From Caulochytrium protostelioides (Eukaryota > Chytridiomycota > Caulochytriomycetes > Caulochytriales > Caulochytriaceae), in the NCBI GenBank assembly GCA_003615045.1, contig ML014221.1:1-62152 (forward strand): 62,152 nt of DNA. Direction: 5' to 3'. A model generated the notes under the pieces. It ran no database searches. It was not told the DNA's origin and saw only the letters and a list, made by a program, of their open reading frames with translations. This document shows positions 29,706 to 39,518 of the stretch, one piece after another (the stretch's first letter is position 1; every line of letters starts with the position of its first letter). Made by a program: the position numbers and the translations under genes.

Positions 29706-29880
29706 CGCTTCATCCTGCGGCTCCCATCGATCCATCCAGTGTATCCGAGGAAAAAAAATTGTCTAATCAGAGGAAAGCAAAAGGATGCCAGGAGATACAG
29801 GAGGGGAAAATGCAGAGAAACGGCAGAGCGTGGCCCACCGCGTTGCGAGGTCCACAACAAACACCGTTGAGCGAGACCGT

Positions 29881-32800
29881 TTAGATGGTGCCCATGCTCT
29901 TGCGCACAAAGAGCTTGATCTTTTGCTTCAGGTTGTCCGTGAAGGCCGGCGTCGCCATGTCGGCGGCCGTGACGCGGGGTACCCGCGTCCGCTCCTTCTC
30001 GACGACCTGGTGCGTGAACTTGCGGGCCGTCTTCTTGAACCGCTGCGTCTCGATCTCGCCCTTGAACTGGCTCAGGTACTTGATTACGTTCGTGGACACG
30101 AACGCGCGCAGCTTCGCGAGCGCGACCGGGTCCTCGGCGTCGTTTGCCGCGGGGGCGCCCGCGGGCGTGCGGCTCGACGGCGGCGGCGACCGGTGGCGGT
30201 TACGGGAACCGGCATCGCCCGCCGACGGCGACCCGGACCGGTGTGTCGACGGCCGCGCGCCGCGGGAATGGCGGTGGGGGCCGCTGGTGACGTTGCCGCT
30301 ACCGCTACCGCTGCCGCCCGCGGCGCCGCCGCCGCCGCCGCTGCCGCCGCTCGTGCTGCCGTTGCCACTCTCCCGAGCGAGACGCTGCGCGTTCTGCTGC
30401 TGAACGGCCAGCCGGGCTTCGGCGACCTGGGCGCGGATGCGTTCGGCCGAGTAGCCGCCGAGCGTGGCGGGGCCGCCGTCGCTGGCGCCCGCCGAGAGCG
30501 GCGTCGTGGCCGCGGCGGAGGTCGGCGTCGTGGCGCCCGCGGCGGCCACGGCGGAAACCGCGCTGCCGTCGCGTCCGCCGGACGGCGGCTGCGGATGCAG
30601 ATAGGACTCGCGGCGCGAGGAGAGGGCCGGCGACGACAGGGCGCCGCCGTGGAGATCGTCCCCGGCGCTCTGCGGGCCCGCGGACGCCGCGTGCCCGCCG
30701 CGGGGGTATGTCCCACGGTCGCCGGTCTTGCCCGGCGCTGCAGCGGTGAACTCGGCCGGACGGTCCCACTGGGTGGCTTTGGTCTGCGTGTTGTGGTAGT
30801 ACGGTTTGCCGGCGTCGGTATGGTACATGCACCAGTCGCCCTGCTGCACCGGCGCGGGCGGGCCGTCGCGGCCCTCGCGGGAGCGCGAGCGGCGGCTGTC
30901 GCGGCCGCGGTCGTTGTGATCGCGGTCGCGGCCGCGGTCCCGGTCATAGTCGTGGTCTTGGGCGATGGCGCGCGCGCGCGCGAGACGGCGCATCTCACGG
31001 CGCTCTTCCCGCCGACGGAGCAAGCGCTCGCGGCGGCGCTGCGCGAGCAGCGTGGCGTCGGTGGCGGCGGGTGCGCCGTTCTCGCGACGCAGGCGTTTTT
31101 CGGCGCTGAGGCTGTCGCGCCGCGAGAGGGGACCGCGCAGCTCGGCACCGTGCCGGCTCGGCGTGTCGCTACCGGTGCGGTCGCCGGAGCCGAGGGGCGT
31201 CGACGCGCCGTGGGACGCCGTGGGCGTGGCGGCGCCCGAGGACGCCGTCCCACCCGGTTGCCGCTTGGGGATACGATACTCAACCGGCAGCGACGTCCAC
31301 AGCGCGAGAATCGTATTGCAGTCGTCCAGCAGGTCGCGGTACACGCTCAGCACGTCGCTGCTGGCGCCAAGGGACGTCGCCGCGTCCGGCAGTGTGGCAT
31401 CCTCGACCGCAGTCGTGGTGGATGTCGCCGACGCCGCTGCTGCATCGCTAGCGTCGACCACGTTGCCCATGGGCGTATCCAGATTTTCTAGTGCCGACGA
31501 CGAGGACGGTGCACCGGAGGTCGACGCTTGATGGGCCGCCAGGTAGGATTCGCATCGGGCCTGGAGACGGCGCACCATCGTCTCGAGGTTCAATCGGTCC
31601 AGGATGTTGCGGCTCGTCAACGGGACGTGCACGAGCAGCTCGAGGGTCATCTTGGCAATCGTTTCCTGGTCCTTCGTCAACGGCGGCTGGCTCGGGTCGA
31701 TGCCCGCCGACGCCGGTGCGGCATCCGACGCCGTCGAAGCTGATGCGGGATCCGCCGCTGACTTAAGCGTCGCTTGGTAGCGGTCGGAGCTGAAGGGCAC
31801 AAACCGCGCCAGCATCATTTTGCAGATCGACATGCCCTGGAACCGCACAAACGCGCGCAGGAGGCCGCGGTCCGCGACATGGACCATGCGCTGCAGGTGG
31901 CGCGCGAGGATGACCGGCGTGAACATGGTGATAAGCATTTCGCGGATCGCGTTTTGCACGTCTTCGCGCGTTGACAGCGGCTTGAGCGGTTTGCGCGAGC
32001 GTGCGCCGCTGCTCGCAGCCTGCGAGCGCCCGAGGCTGCCGTCGCCGCCGCGCGCCGCACGACCGCCGTGGCCCGCAGCCGATGCGTCGACCCACTCATT
32101 GTCGCTGCTCGTCGCGTCAGAATCGGCCGCGCCGCCGACGCCGGCGGCCGCATGGTTTCGCCGCCGCTGGCGGCGCAGGGCGCTCCCGCGCAGCGGCTTA
32201 CCAGCCGCAGCTTGTTGGTGCTCCTCCTGCTCGGCCACGAGTAGCGACCAGTAGGCCTCTTCGGTGAGGTCGAGACGGTACGCGGCAGCGATGTCCGCCG
32301 CCGAGGTCTTGTCCGTCATACTCGTCGTGACGGCATTCTCGAGCTCGGCAAGCTGGTCGGCTTCATCGTCGTCGGCCGGCGGGGCCGTCGGCAGCGCTGC
32401 GACCGACGACGCCGCCGTGCTCAGATCGCCGTCAAGCACGTCGCCCGACTCGGGACCCGCCGTTGCCGTCGCCGCTGGGACAGTGACCGTCGCCGCTGCG
32501 ACCGTTGTCTTCTTGCCCTTCTTGGATGCGGCCGAGACGCCGTCATCGCTGCCGCCAATGAAGCCGCTGCAGTTATGGGACCCGCAGTAGCATGGCTGGG
32601 CCTTGTCGCCATACCGCTGGAAGCGGTAGTCGAAAGTCAGTTCCTCGCCTGGCGCGATGGGCCGCTTGGTAAAGATGCCCATGCGGTTGCTCTTGCCAAT
32701 GATCCATTTCTGGAGCACGCAGTTGGGGTCGCAGCTATGGTTCATGAAGCGGGCGAGATTGCCGCGGCGCAGCGCGTCAATGTACTCGCCGTTGACGAGC

Positions 32801-33918
32801 GCCATAAAGTAGAAGTGCGTCTCGCCGGACTCGGCATATTCGCGCGTGCGGCGCATAAAGATCTCGTACGGAATGACTTCGCCGACGTACTCCATCACGA
32901 GCGCGTCAGCGTCGAGCGGTGCACTCGACACAAGGCCGTAGCCCTTTTTGCGCGTCTGGATCACGTGGATCGGCGCGTACTCGCGCTGCTGCAGGCGGCG
33001 GTTGCGGCAGCGGTGGGTGCCGGCGGGCCCGCTGTCGTCGAGGTCGCATTCCATCATGGACGAGCGGTTCACGCAGCACGACTCAGGCCCACAGCACTGG
33101 TCCATCGGCGGCGGCGGCATCTCGTCGGCACATACGCACGGCATGTGCTCCTCGCCACGGCGGAGCTTGCGGCCTTCCGTCCCATACTTATACTCGTTGT
33201 CCCGCAGGACCGTAAACCGCTGGCGGACGTCAGGCGGCAGCTGGAACTCCTGATAGCGGACGTCTGTCACTTCATAGGGATTCGGCGCTTTTTGGACGAG
33301 GGTATAGTCCGGATGCGACATCCTGCTCAACCGCGCGAACGCCGCTGCCGATGGACACGGGGAGGCAGGTGCCACGACAGCGTTCGAATCCGATGCCGGC
33401 GGCCGCGGACCGCCGTGACGGTCACGGTCGTCTGCGGCTTCTTCGTCGCTCAATGACGACGCGCTCAGATCGTCGTCGTCTTTGTCTTCGTCGTCTTCAT
33501 CGAGGTCGGCGCTCTCGTGATAGTAGCGCCGTTTCGACGACGACGACGACGAGGCCGGCAACGTTGTCTTGGCCGAAGGGAGACGCGCACTCGCGGAGGG
33601 CGAATGCGCGTCAGAGGATGCGATCGCCATGGTCGCAGCCATGGCGGTGACATCGGACACACCGTGGTCGGGGGCAGAGGGCGGCGGCGGCGGCGGCGGC
33701 GTGCTCGCATGGGGGTTGACAGCGGTGACCGTGGTCATCATGCTGGGCGTGTCGGCGGCGTCGGCGGTGTCGGCGGCGGCTGTCGTGGTCCTGTCCAGGG
33801 CGGATGCGACCAGGGCATTCCGCGGGGAAGCATGGTTGATGGCGCCGCTGGCGGACGATACCTGCAGGTCGTGGCCGTGTGAAGGTGGACGGTGTCCCGG
33901 TGGGGCGGGAGTGGCCAT
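29881..33918 (-). CDS. SET2: Histone H3 lysine-36 methyltransferase SET2
   Basis: SET2 trimethylates H3K36 during elongation, docked on the phosphorylated Pol II CTD. The 1345-residue frame has the full family order. A low-complexity acidic N-terminus is followed by an AWS zinc cluster (about 255-305, CVCADE, CCGPESCCVNRSSMMEC). The SET domain (about 310-435) has KKGYGLVSS, GEVIPYEIF, the catalytic-site ARFMNHSCDPNC (about 388) and GEELTFDYRFQRYG. Post-SET is CYCGSHNCSGFIGG (about 440-455). A WW domain (WCMYHTDAGKPYYHNTQTKA, about 1028-1053) and a C-terminal SRI domain (YLSQFKGEIETQRFKKTARK) bind the CTD. It has no visible introns. The middle contains serine/alanine-rich inserts and an Arg-Asp/Glu-rich segment (DYDRDRGRDRDHNDRGRDS). 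It is divergent from RAD54. Confidence 0.96.
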   Translation of the reverse strand: MATPAPPGHRPPSHGHDLQVSSASGAINHASPRNALVASALDRTTTAAADTADAADTPSMMTTVTAVNPHASTPPPPPPPSAPDHGVSDVTAMAATMAIASSDAHSPSASARLPSAKTTLPASSSSSSKRRYYHESADLDEDDEDKDDDDLSASSLSDEEAADDRDRHGGPRPPASDSNAVVAPASPCPSAAAFARLSRMSHPDYTLVQKAPNPYEVTDVRYQEFQLPPDVRQRFTVLRDNEYKYGTEGRKLRRGEEHMPCVCADEMPPPPMDQCCGPESCCVNRSSMMECDLDDSGPAGTHRCRNRRLQQREYAPIHVIQTRKKGYGLVSSAPLDADALVMEYVGEVIPYEIFMRRTREYAESGETHFYFMALVNGEYIDALRRGNLARFMNHSCDPNCVLQKWIIGKSNRMGIFTKRPIAPGEELTFDYRFQRYGDKAQPCYCGSHNCSGFIGGSDDGVSAASKKGKKTTVAAATVTVPAATATAGPESGDVLDGDLSTAASSVAALPTAPPADDDEADQLAELENAVTTSMTDKTSAADIAAAYRLDLTEEAYWSLLVAEQEEHQQAAAGKPLRGSALRRQRRRNHAAAGVGGAADSDATSSDNEWVDASAAGHGGRAARGGDGSLGRSQAASSGARSRKPLKPLSTREDVQNAIREMLITMFTPVILARHLQRMVHVADRGLLRAFVRFQGMSICKMMLARFVPFSSDRYQATLKSAADPASASTASDAAPASAGIDPSQPPLTKDQETIAKMTLELLVHVPLTSRNILDRLNLETMVRRLQARCESYLAAHQASTSGAPSSSSALENLDTPMGNVVDASDAAAASATSTTTAVEDATLPDAATSLGASSDVLSVYRDLLDDCNTILALWTSLPVEYRIPKRQPGGTASSGAATPTASHGASTPLGSGDRTGSDTPSRHGAELRGPLSRRDSLSAEKRLRRENGAPAATDATLLAQRRRERLLRRREERREMRRLARARAIAQDHDYDRDRGRDRDHNDRGRDSRRSRSREGRDGPPAPVQQGDWCMYHTDAGKPYYHNTQTKATQWDRPAEFTAAAPGKTGDRGTYPRGGHAASAGPQSAGDDLHGGALSSPALSSRRESYLHPQPPSGGRDGSAVSAVAAAGATTPTSAAATTPLSAGASDGGPATLGGYSAERIRAQVAEARLAVQQQNAQRLARESGNGSTSGGSGGGGGAAGGSGSGSGNVTSGPHRHSRGARPSTHRSGSPSAGDAGSRNRHRSPPPSSRTPAGAPAANDAEDPVALAKLRAFVSTNVIKYLSQFKGEIETQRFKKTARKFTHQVVEKERTRVPRVTAADMATPAFTDNLKQKIKLFVRKSMGTI

Positions 33919-35445
33919 CGGGGCTCAGCCACCGGCTCCTCGGCAGGCGCCGTTGAAGAGCAGCCCGTGCGCGGCGCGGCAGGATCAATCCTGAAACAAG
34001 CTGACGGCGACGGCGATGGCTCCCTCACACCGCCACGACCACGCCACGTCACGACCCGTCGCACCGCCCTCGCCCGTGCTGGGTACCGGGCACCGTAAAC
34101 AGGCAACCGCTCACGGTGGACCGCGCACCGTTCACTGGACGCGTCTGGTCCGCCACGGGGTCCGCCAGCGGCCAAGCCAACTCAGGCCCAGTCCTGGTCT
34201 CGGCCTCAATCACGGACCAGTCAGGTGTCCTCCGCCAGTCCACCGTGAGTCGCGTGGCCGGGCTAGGCTCGCCAGCCGTATCTATCAGCGTCACGTCAAG
34301 TCGAGTCGGGAACGAAGCGACGTTCACCAGTCTACTGCCGTAGCCCAGGCACGATGTCAGCAGTCAGCAGTCAGCGATGGAACGGTGTGGCAGGGTGACA
34401 GAGACGGATAGGGCACGCTCGTGGGATGCAGACAACAAAGACAGGCAGGAGCGCCCATCAGCATATCAAGTCAGACACCCAACATCCGCCAGTTCACCCT
34501 TGGCGAGCGTTCTCCAAGAGATGTAGTCGATGTGTGGGATGGATGCGCCACGCGTCGTTGTGGGCAGGACCACTGTAAGCTTTCGGCGGCCACGTCCACC
34601 ATCTCCTATCCCCATCCACGAGCTTGTGAACCGCGGCGTGTGGCGTTCGGGGGATGGGGTGGCGGAGGGCGTGCTGAGGCTGCCCCTCAATTCCGGCCTT
34701 CACCGGCTGGGCAAGAGAGGCGTGGCGCAGCCATGCGTGGCTCAGTTATGTGGCTTAGATATGCGTGGCTCAGCCCGTCATCACACCGACACACCGACCA
34801 CCGGCCCCGGTGGCAAGGCGAGACCACACGGGGTGCGGCCGGGTCCGAGGGAAGGCCGAGCGACGGTGACACGGGGCCGGTCGGGCTCGTGTCTCGGACT
34901 GTCCACGAGCGCCGACGGGCCACGTCGTCCCCATGAGCGGGCTCCCGCTGCTGGATCACTTTCTAACCAGAGCGATCGATCGTTCTGCGGGGCCATGCCT
35001 CGCCAGTTTCATGATGAGTGAAGGCTGGTGGCTGATGACTCCCCATGCATGAGAGACATCACACCCGCTCGCTCATGCAGCAGCCTGCGCACGGCATTGA
35101 GACACCGATACCCCGACACCCGTACAGCACACCTGATTCCGCTCGTCTCGACCGACACTGCCGCTCCGCTCGCCTATCGTCTTGGCCAACCTCGTCCTTT
35201 GCCATCCTCCTGTCGTCTTAGCATTCCACGGCTTAACATCCATACGTCTTTATATTGCATCCATTTTATACTTCTGTCGTGCTTGTGCTTGGAAGCAGAT
35301 CACTCGCTACCATTGGGTCTTTCTCGCCGTTCACTCCGCCAAATCACCTCGAATTGAAGTCCAGTTCAGTCCACAACGGGATTGCGTGCTTTGATCGATT
35401 CTTAAGAACTCTCGGTCCCTTCTCTGGCGGGTCCTGTTCTCGGCC
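33919..35445. other. Divergent intergenic region SET2 / RAD54
   Basis: This 1.5-kb stretch should contain both promoters. A TATA-like TTTATATT lies at about 35249-35256, some 190 bp upstream of the RAD54 ATG in a locally AT-richer patch. Short scattered repeats occur (GTCAGCAGTCAGC near 34360; CACACCGACACACCGACC near 34783). No gene is recognised. Confidence 0.4.
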
Positions 35446-38400
35446 ATGCGTCGGCACGACTCGCAGGCCTCCAGCAGTGACTTTGATCAGAACGCCCACG
35501 ACTCGGACGCGACGCTCAGCGAATTCAGTGACCTGAGCGATGCCGACTCGGAGGAGGGTGCCTTAGACGCCCTCGTTCCCGTCGGCACAGCACGTGCTGC
35601 AGCCCATCAGGCACCTGTCCCCGTTGCTGCTGCTTCCCGCGTCATCACCGGTGTCCAGGGCGGAGCCGACACGACCGAGATTGCGAGTCCGTCCCATCCC
35701 CATGTCGGATCCTCTCAGCCCTCAAAGCCACGGGGTTCCGGTCTGCGCGATGCACGGGTGACGATGGATGACACTGACAGCAGCGTGGAGATCGATTTGG
35801 CTGGCGACGCGCTCAGTGACGATGACAGCGACTTCGACGAGTTGCCGCCGTTGAAACGTGCCAAATCGGGCACAGCCGTCGCGGCGGCGGCCAAGACAAC
35901 TGGGGCTCCGTCTCGGCGTGGTCCGGCACCATCGCGTGCGCGCTCACCGCTGCCGCCGGCGGTACCTCCTAGGTCGGCCTCTCGCGCGGTTCCCGAAGAG
36001 GTGGTCACCATTATTTCGGAAGATTCGGAGCCGCACGATATAGATGATGACGATGACGACGATGAGGTGGTCCTCCCGCGGTCTGCATCGACACCGGCGG
36101 AATCGGCTCGCGGCATGACGACACGGCGTGCCTATGCTGCGGCGCATCCGCCTGCAGCGACCTCGCGATCCCGAGCCGCTGCGCAGCGGCAGCCCACCCC
36201 GAGCGACTCAGAGTCAGAATCGGAATTGAGCCCCGTGGATGAGGACGACGACGATGATGACGACGATCCGTTGACCACGACCAAGGCGAAGGCGAAGCCC
36301 AAGTTGACCACTCGGCGTACCGTCCTGGCCAGCAGGCGGGCGACGAGGACGGCGAAGCTCACCACGCCTGAAGAAACGAGTGTCAGCGAGGTGGACACGG
36401 CCTCCGTCTTTTCAGAAACTTCGGACACGGGACACGTGCCATCGAGCCGTGCAACAACCGCGTCACCGACCAAACAGGTCACACCCGAGCCTGTCATAGT
36501 CGCATCAGCCTCACAGATCACTCCTCCACCCTCCGTCTCTCATGGCATCCGCCGTGCGTTACCACCCTTGCACGATGTGTCCAAGATTACTGCGGCGTTG
36601 GGCGACCGCCCGGTGCCGACCCTTCGAGCGGGCCTTGGACGTCCTACTGGTTTCAGCACGGGCAACGGCACGGGTCTGCCACGCCCGACCGGGGCCTTCA
36701 AGCCGGTGATGATCAACGGTCGACCCGCACCTGGCAGTCGTCCTGCTGCGAGTGGCGCCGGCAGCACGCGCTCGTCAGGCCGTCCATCTCGCAAAGCCGC
36801 GGCCTCGGCTGCGTCGGCGATCCGCGCGACGCGTCAGCCGACGGGCGACGATGAGAACGATGACGATGCGACTGATGAGGAGGGGCGGTCGACTTCGCCG
36901 ACGATTGGCACGAAGCGATTGGGGTGCCGTCCGATGCGGTTGCTCGCGCCGCCGTCATCCGGCAACATTGTCAAGGGCATCCGCATTGGTGGTACCTCTG
37001 CCAAGCCACCAGGGCTTCTTGGCGATGACAATGCCAGTGATGCGGATGACGATGACGACACGGTGGCGGCACCGCCACCGTCCTCGTCGCAGGAAGTGCA
37101 TCACCATCCGGATCCTGGCTGCCCGCTGACGCCGAAACCGTTCAAGGCGCCGACGTTCGTCAACATGGGCATCAAACCACGTACCGCGGGCGGTGCGACG
37201 GGGACAGCCACGACGGCAACCATCCCGAAACCCATTTATGCCGGTCTGCGGGCAGGCCGTACGCTGGGCATGCGCCGTGCACCGCTGCTGCGTGCTGGCC
37301 CGCTCCATGATCCGGAAGACCCGGATGCGATCGTGCTGTACACGCCGCCCGTGCTGACTGCCGCCCAACAGCTCGAGATGACCAAGAAATCTTCGCTGCT
37401 GCTGGGTGGCGGGCCTAAGGCGCAGGTGCACGTGGTGGTCGACCCGAAGCTTGGCCGCGTATTGCGGCCTCACCAGATCGACGGTGTACGCTTCTTGTAC
37501 GAGTGTGTCACCGGCCGCACGGAGCCCGAGAAGTATGGCTGCATCATGGCCGACGAGATGGGACTGGGCAAGACGCTGCAGTGCATCACGCTGCTGTGGA
37601 CATTGTTGCGGCAGTCGCCGGAACCGGGGAAGCCCGCGATTGAAAAGGCCGTGATCGTGTGCCCATCGAGTTTGGTCAAGAACTGGGCGAACGAGCTCGA
37701 CAAGTGGTTGGGCGCGGGCCGCGTCCGACCCTTTGCGTGTGACAACAAGTCGGGCAAGTCTGAGACGACGAAGCAAATGAACCAGTTCGCGTGCTGCAAA
37801 GGCCGCGGCATTGTGAACCCGGTGCTGATTATTTCGTACGAATCCTTGCGCACCTATACTCCGATCTTGCGTAAGACGGAAATCGGACTACTTCTTTGCG
37901 ATGAAGGCCATCGCCTGAAGAATGCGGACAGTCTGACCTACCAGGCTCTCGACAGCCTGAAGGCGCACCGCCGCGTGATTCTATCCGGCACGCCGATACA
38001 GAACGATCTGACCGAGTACTTTAGCCTGCTGAGCTTCGCGATCCCGGGGGTGCTGGGTACAGCCAACGATTTCCGCAAGCAGTATGAGAACCCGATCTTA
38101 CGGGGCCGCGACGCGGATGCAACCGATAAGGATCGTGAGCAAAGCGAGGCCCGGCTGAAAGACCTGCTGGGTATTGCGAACCGGTTCATTATTCGCCGCA
38201 CAGCGGAGCTGCTAACCATGTACCTGCCGGTCAAGTATGAGCACGTCGTCTTCTGTCAGCTGAGCCCGCTGCAAGCGAAGCTCTACAAAGCGTTTATGGA
38301 CACACCCGAGTGCCGTGCGCTGCTGCGTGGCCAGCACTCCCAGCCCTTGAAAGCAATCACGCTGCTCAAGAAGCTCGTGAACCACCCTTGCCTCATTGAT

Positions 38401-39270
38401 GCGCCGCGTGATTTCCGTGCGATGCAGCAGCTGGCGGATGCCGAGTTTTGGAAGTCGCCCGAGAAGCCGGATTGGAGCGACAAGATGCGGGTGCTCGAGG
38501 ATATGATCACCGAGATGCGCCGCACCTCTCGCGACAAGATCGTGCTGATCAGCAACTATACCCAGACACTGGATTTAATGGCATCGATGTGCCGCGGGCG
38601 TCAGTGGGGAGCGTTGCGCTTGGACGGCGCAATGACAATCCAGAAGCGTCAGAAGCTCGTGGATCAGTTCAACGACCCGGCGTCGCCCGAGTTCATCTTT
38701 CTGCTTTCGAGCAAAGCCGGCGGGTGTGGCATCAACCTGATTGGCGCGAACCGCTTAGTGCTGTTTGACCCCGACTGGAATCCGGCCAACGACGCGCAGG
38801 CGCTAGCCCGCGTGTGGCGCGACGGCCAGAAGAAGATGTGCTTTATCTACCGGTTCATTGCGACCGGCACGATCGAGGAAAAGATTTTCCAGCGCCAGGC
38901 TCACAAGCAGAGCCTGTCGTCGTGTGTGGTCGACGAGGAAGAGGATGTCCAGCGGCATTTCTCGCTGGAGAACCTGCGGCAGTTGTTCCAGTACAACCCG
39001 GACACCCTCTGCGATACCCACGACACGTTCAAGTGTGCCCGGTGCACGCGCGATGGGTCGCGTCAGCTTGTGAAGCCGCGTGAGTCCGAGAACGGCATCA
39101 ATGCGGGCGCGACTGCCTCGGACACCAGCAACTGGAACCACATCTCCCAGGTCGAGATCAACAAGGTCTTTGACCCGGTGCTCCGTGCCACGAGCACGCG
39201 GACCCGCGCCGTCACCTTTGTCTTCCAGAACAAATCTCACGAACAGCAGCTCGCGCGCGTCAAGGCCTGA
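35446..39270 (+). CDS. RAD54: DNA repair/recombination ATPase RAD54
   Basis: RAD54 is a SNF2-family translocase that works with Rad51 in homologous recombination. The 1274-residue single-exon protein has a complete core: RVLRPHQIDGVRFLYECVTG, Walker A ADEMGLGKTLQ (about 700-710), CPSSLVKNW, the DEGH box in LLLCDEGHRLKN (about 818), LSGTPIQNDLTEYFSLLSF, and the C-terminal helicase lobe ending in QALARVWRDGQKK (about 1120) and FIYRFIATGTIEEKIFQRQ. The core matches Rad54 rather than Rdh54 or Snf2, for example in the GRTEPEKYGCIMADEMG and FMDTPECRALLRG blocks. The N-terminal ~650 residues, against roughly 250-300 in yeast, are acidic and Ser/Thr/Ala-rich, with Asp/Glu runs and only scattered basic patches. 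Stop-to-stop distance to dymeclin is 248 bp. Confidence 0.96.
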   Translation: MRRHDSQASSSDFDQNAHDSDATLSEFSDLSDADSEEGALDALVPVGTARAAAHQAPVPVAAASRVITGVQGGADTTEIASPSHPHVGSSQPSKPRGSGLRDARVTMDDTDSSVEIDLAGDALSDDDSDFDELPPLKRAKSGTAVAAAAKTTGAPSRRGPAPSRARSPLPPAVPPRSASRAVPEEVVTIISEDSEPHDIDDDDDDDEVVLPRSASTPAESARGMTTRRAYAAAHPPAATSRSRAAAQRQPTPSDSESESELSPVDEDDDDDDDDPLTTTKAKAKPKLTTRRTVLASRRATRTAKLTTPEETSVSEVDTASVFSETSDTGHVPSSRATTASPTKQVTPEPVIVASASQITPPPSVSHGIRRALPPLHDVSKITAALGDRPVPTLRAGLGRPTGFSTGNGTGLPRPTGAFKPVMINGRPAPGSRPAASGAGSTRSSGRPSRKAAASAASAIRATRQPTGDDENDDDATDEEGRSTSPTIGTKRLGCRPMRLLAPPSSGNIVKGIRIGGTSAKPPGLLGDDNASDADDDDDTVAAPPPSSSQEVHHHPDPGCPLTPKPFKAPTFVNMGIKPRTAGGATGTATTATIPKPIYAGLRAGRTLGMRRAPLLRAGPLHDPEDPDAIVLYTPPVLTAAQQLEMTKKSSLLLGGGPKAQVHVVVDPKLGRVLRPHQIDGVRFLYECVTGRTEPEKYGCIMADEMGLGKTLQCITLLWTLLRQSPEPGKPAIEKAVIVCPSSLVKNWANELDKWLGAGRVRPFACDNKSGKSETTKQMNQFACCKGRGIVNPVLIISYESLRTYTPILRKTEIGLLLCDEGHRLKNADSLTYQALDSLKAHRRVILSGTPIQNDLTEYFSLLSFAIPGVLGTANDFRKQYENPILRGRDADATDKDREQSEARLKDLLGIANRFIIRRTAELLTMYLPVKYEHVVFCQLSPLQAKLYKAFMDTPECRALLRGQHSQPLKAITLLKKLVNHPCLIDAPRDFRAMQQLADAEFWKSPEKPDWSDKMRVLEDMITEMRRTSRDKIVLISNYTQTLDLMASMCRGRQWGALRLDGAMTIQKRQKLVDQFNDPASPEFIFLLSSKAGGCGINLIGANRLVLFDPDWNPANDAQALARVWRDGQKKMCFIYRFIATGTIEEKIFQRQAHKQSLSSCVVDEEEDVQRHFSLENLRQLFQYNPDTLCDTHDTFKCARCTRDGSRQLVKPRESENGINAGATASDTSNWNHISQVEINKVFDPVLRATSTRTRAVTFVFQNKSHEQQLARVKA

Positions 39271-39518
39271 TACCCTCTCTCTTTTACATTATTTGCATGA
39301 ATCCTCATTTTTTTCAGCTGCTCGTCTTGCTCGTCTTCCTTGAGCGACACTTCACATTTTCTTTTTTCAGTTTGACTCGTGACCTATTAACATACCTATA
39401 CACTATACATACCGTTATACGGTCACGGTCATTGCTGGATCATCTCTTCATGACGCTAGAGACGCCCCGGTTGATGCAGCGATGCTGAAGCCGATGCAGC
39501 AGGCCCGATCCCGGTCGT

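Noticed and set aside
29785-31491. 568-codon plus-strand frame
   Set aside because: It is antisense to the SET2 C-terminal half and has shadow Ala/Arg/Val repeats.
33381-33395. CGTTCGAATCC resembling a tRNA B box
   Set aside because: It lies within SET2 coding sequence and lacks the rest of a tRNA fold.
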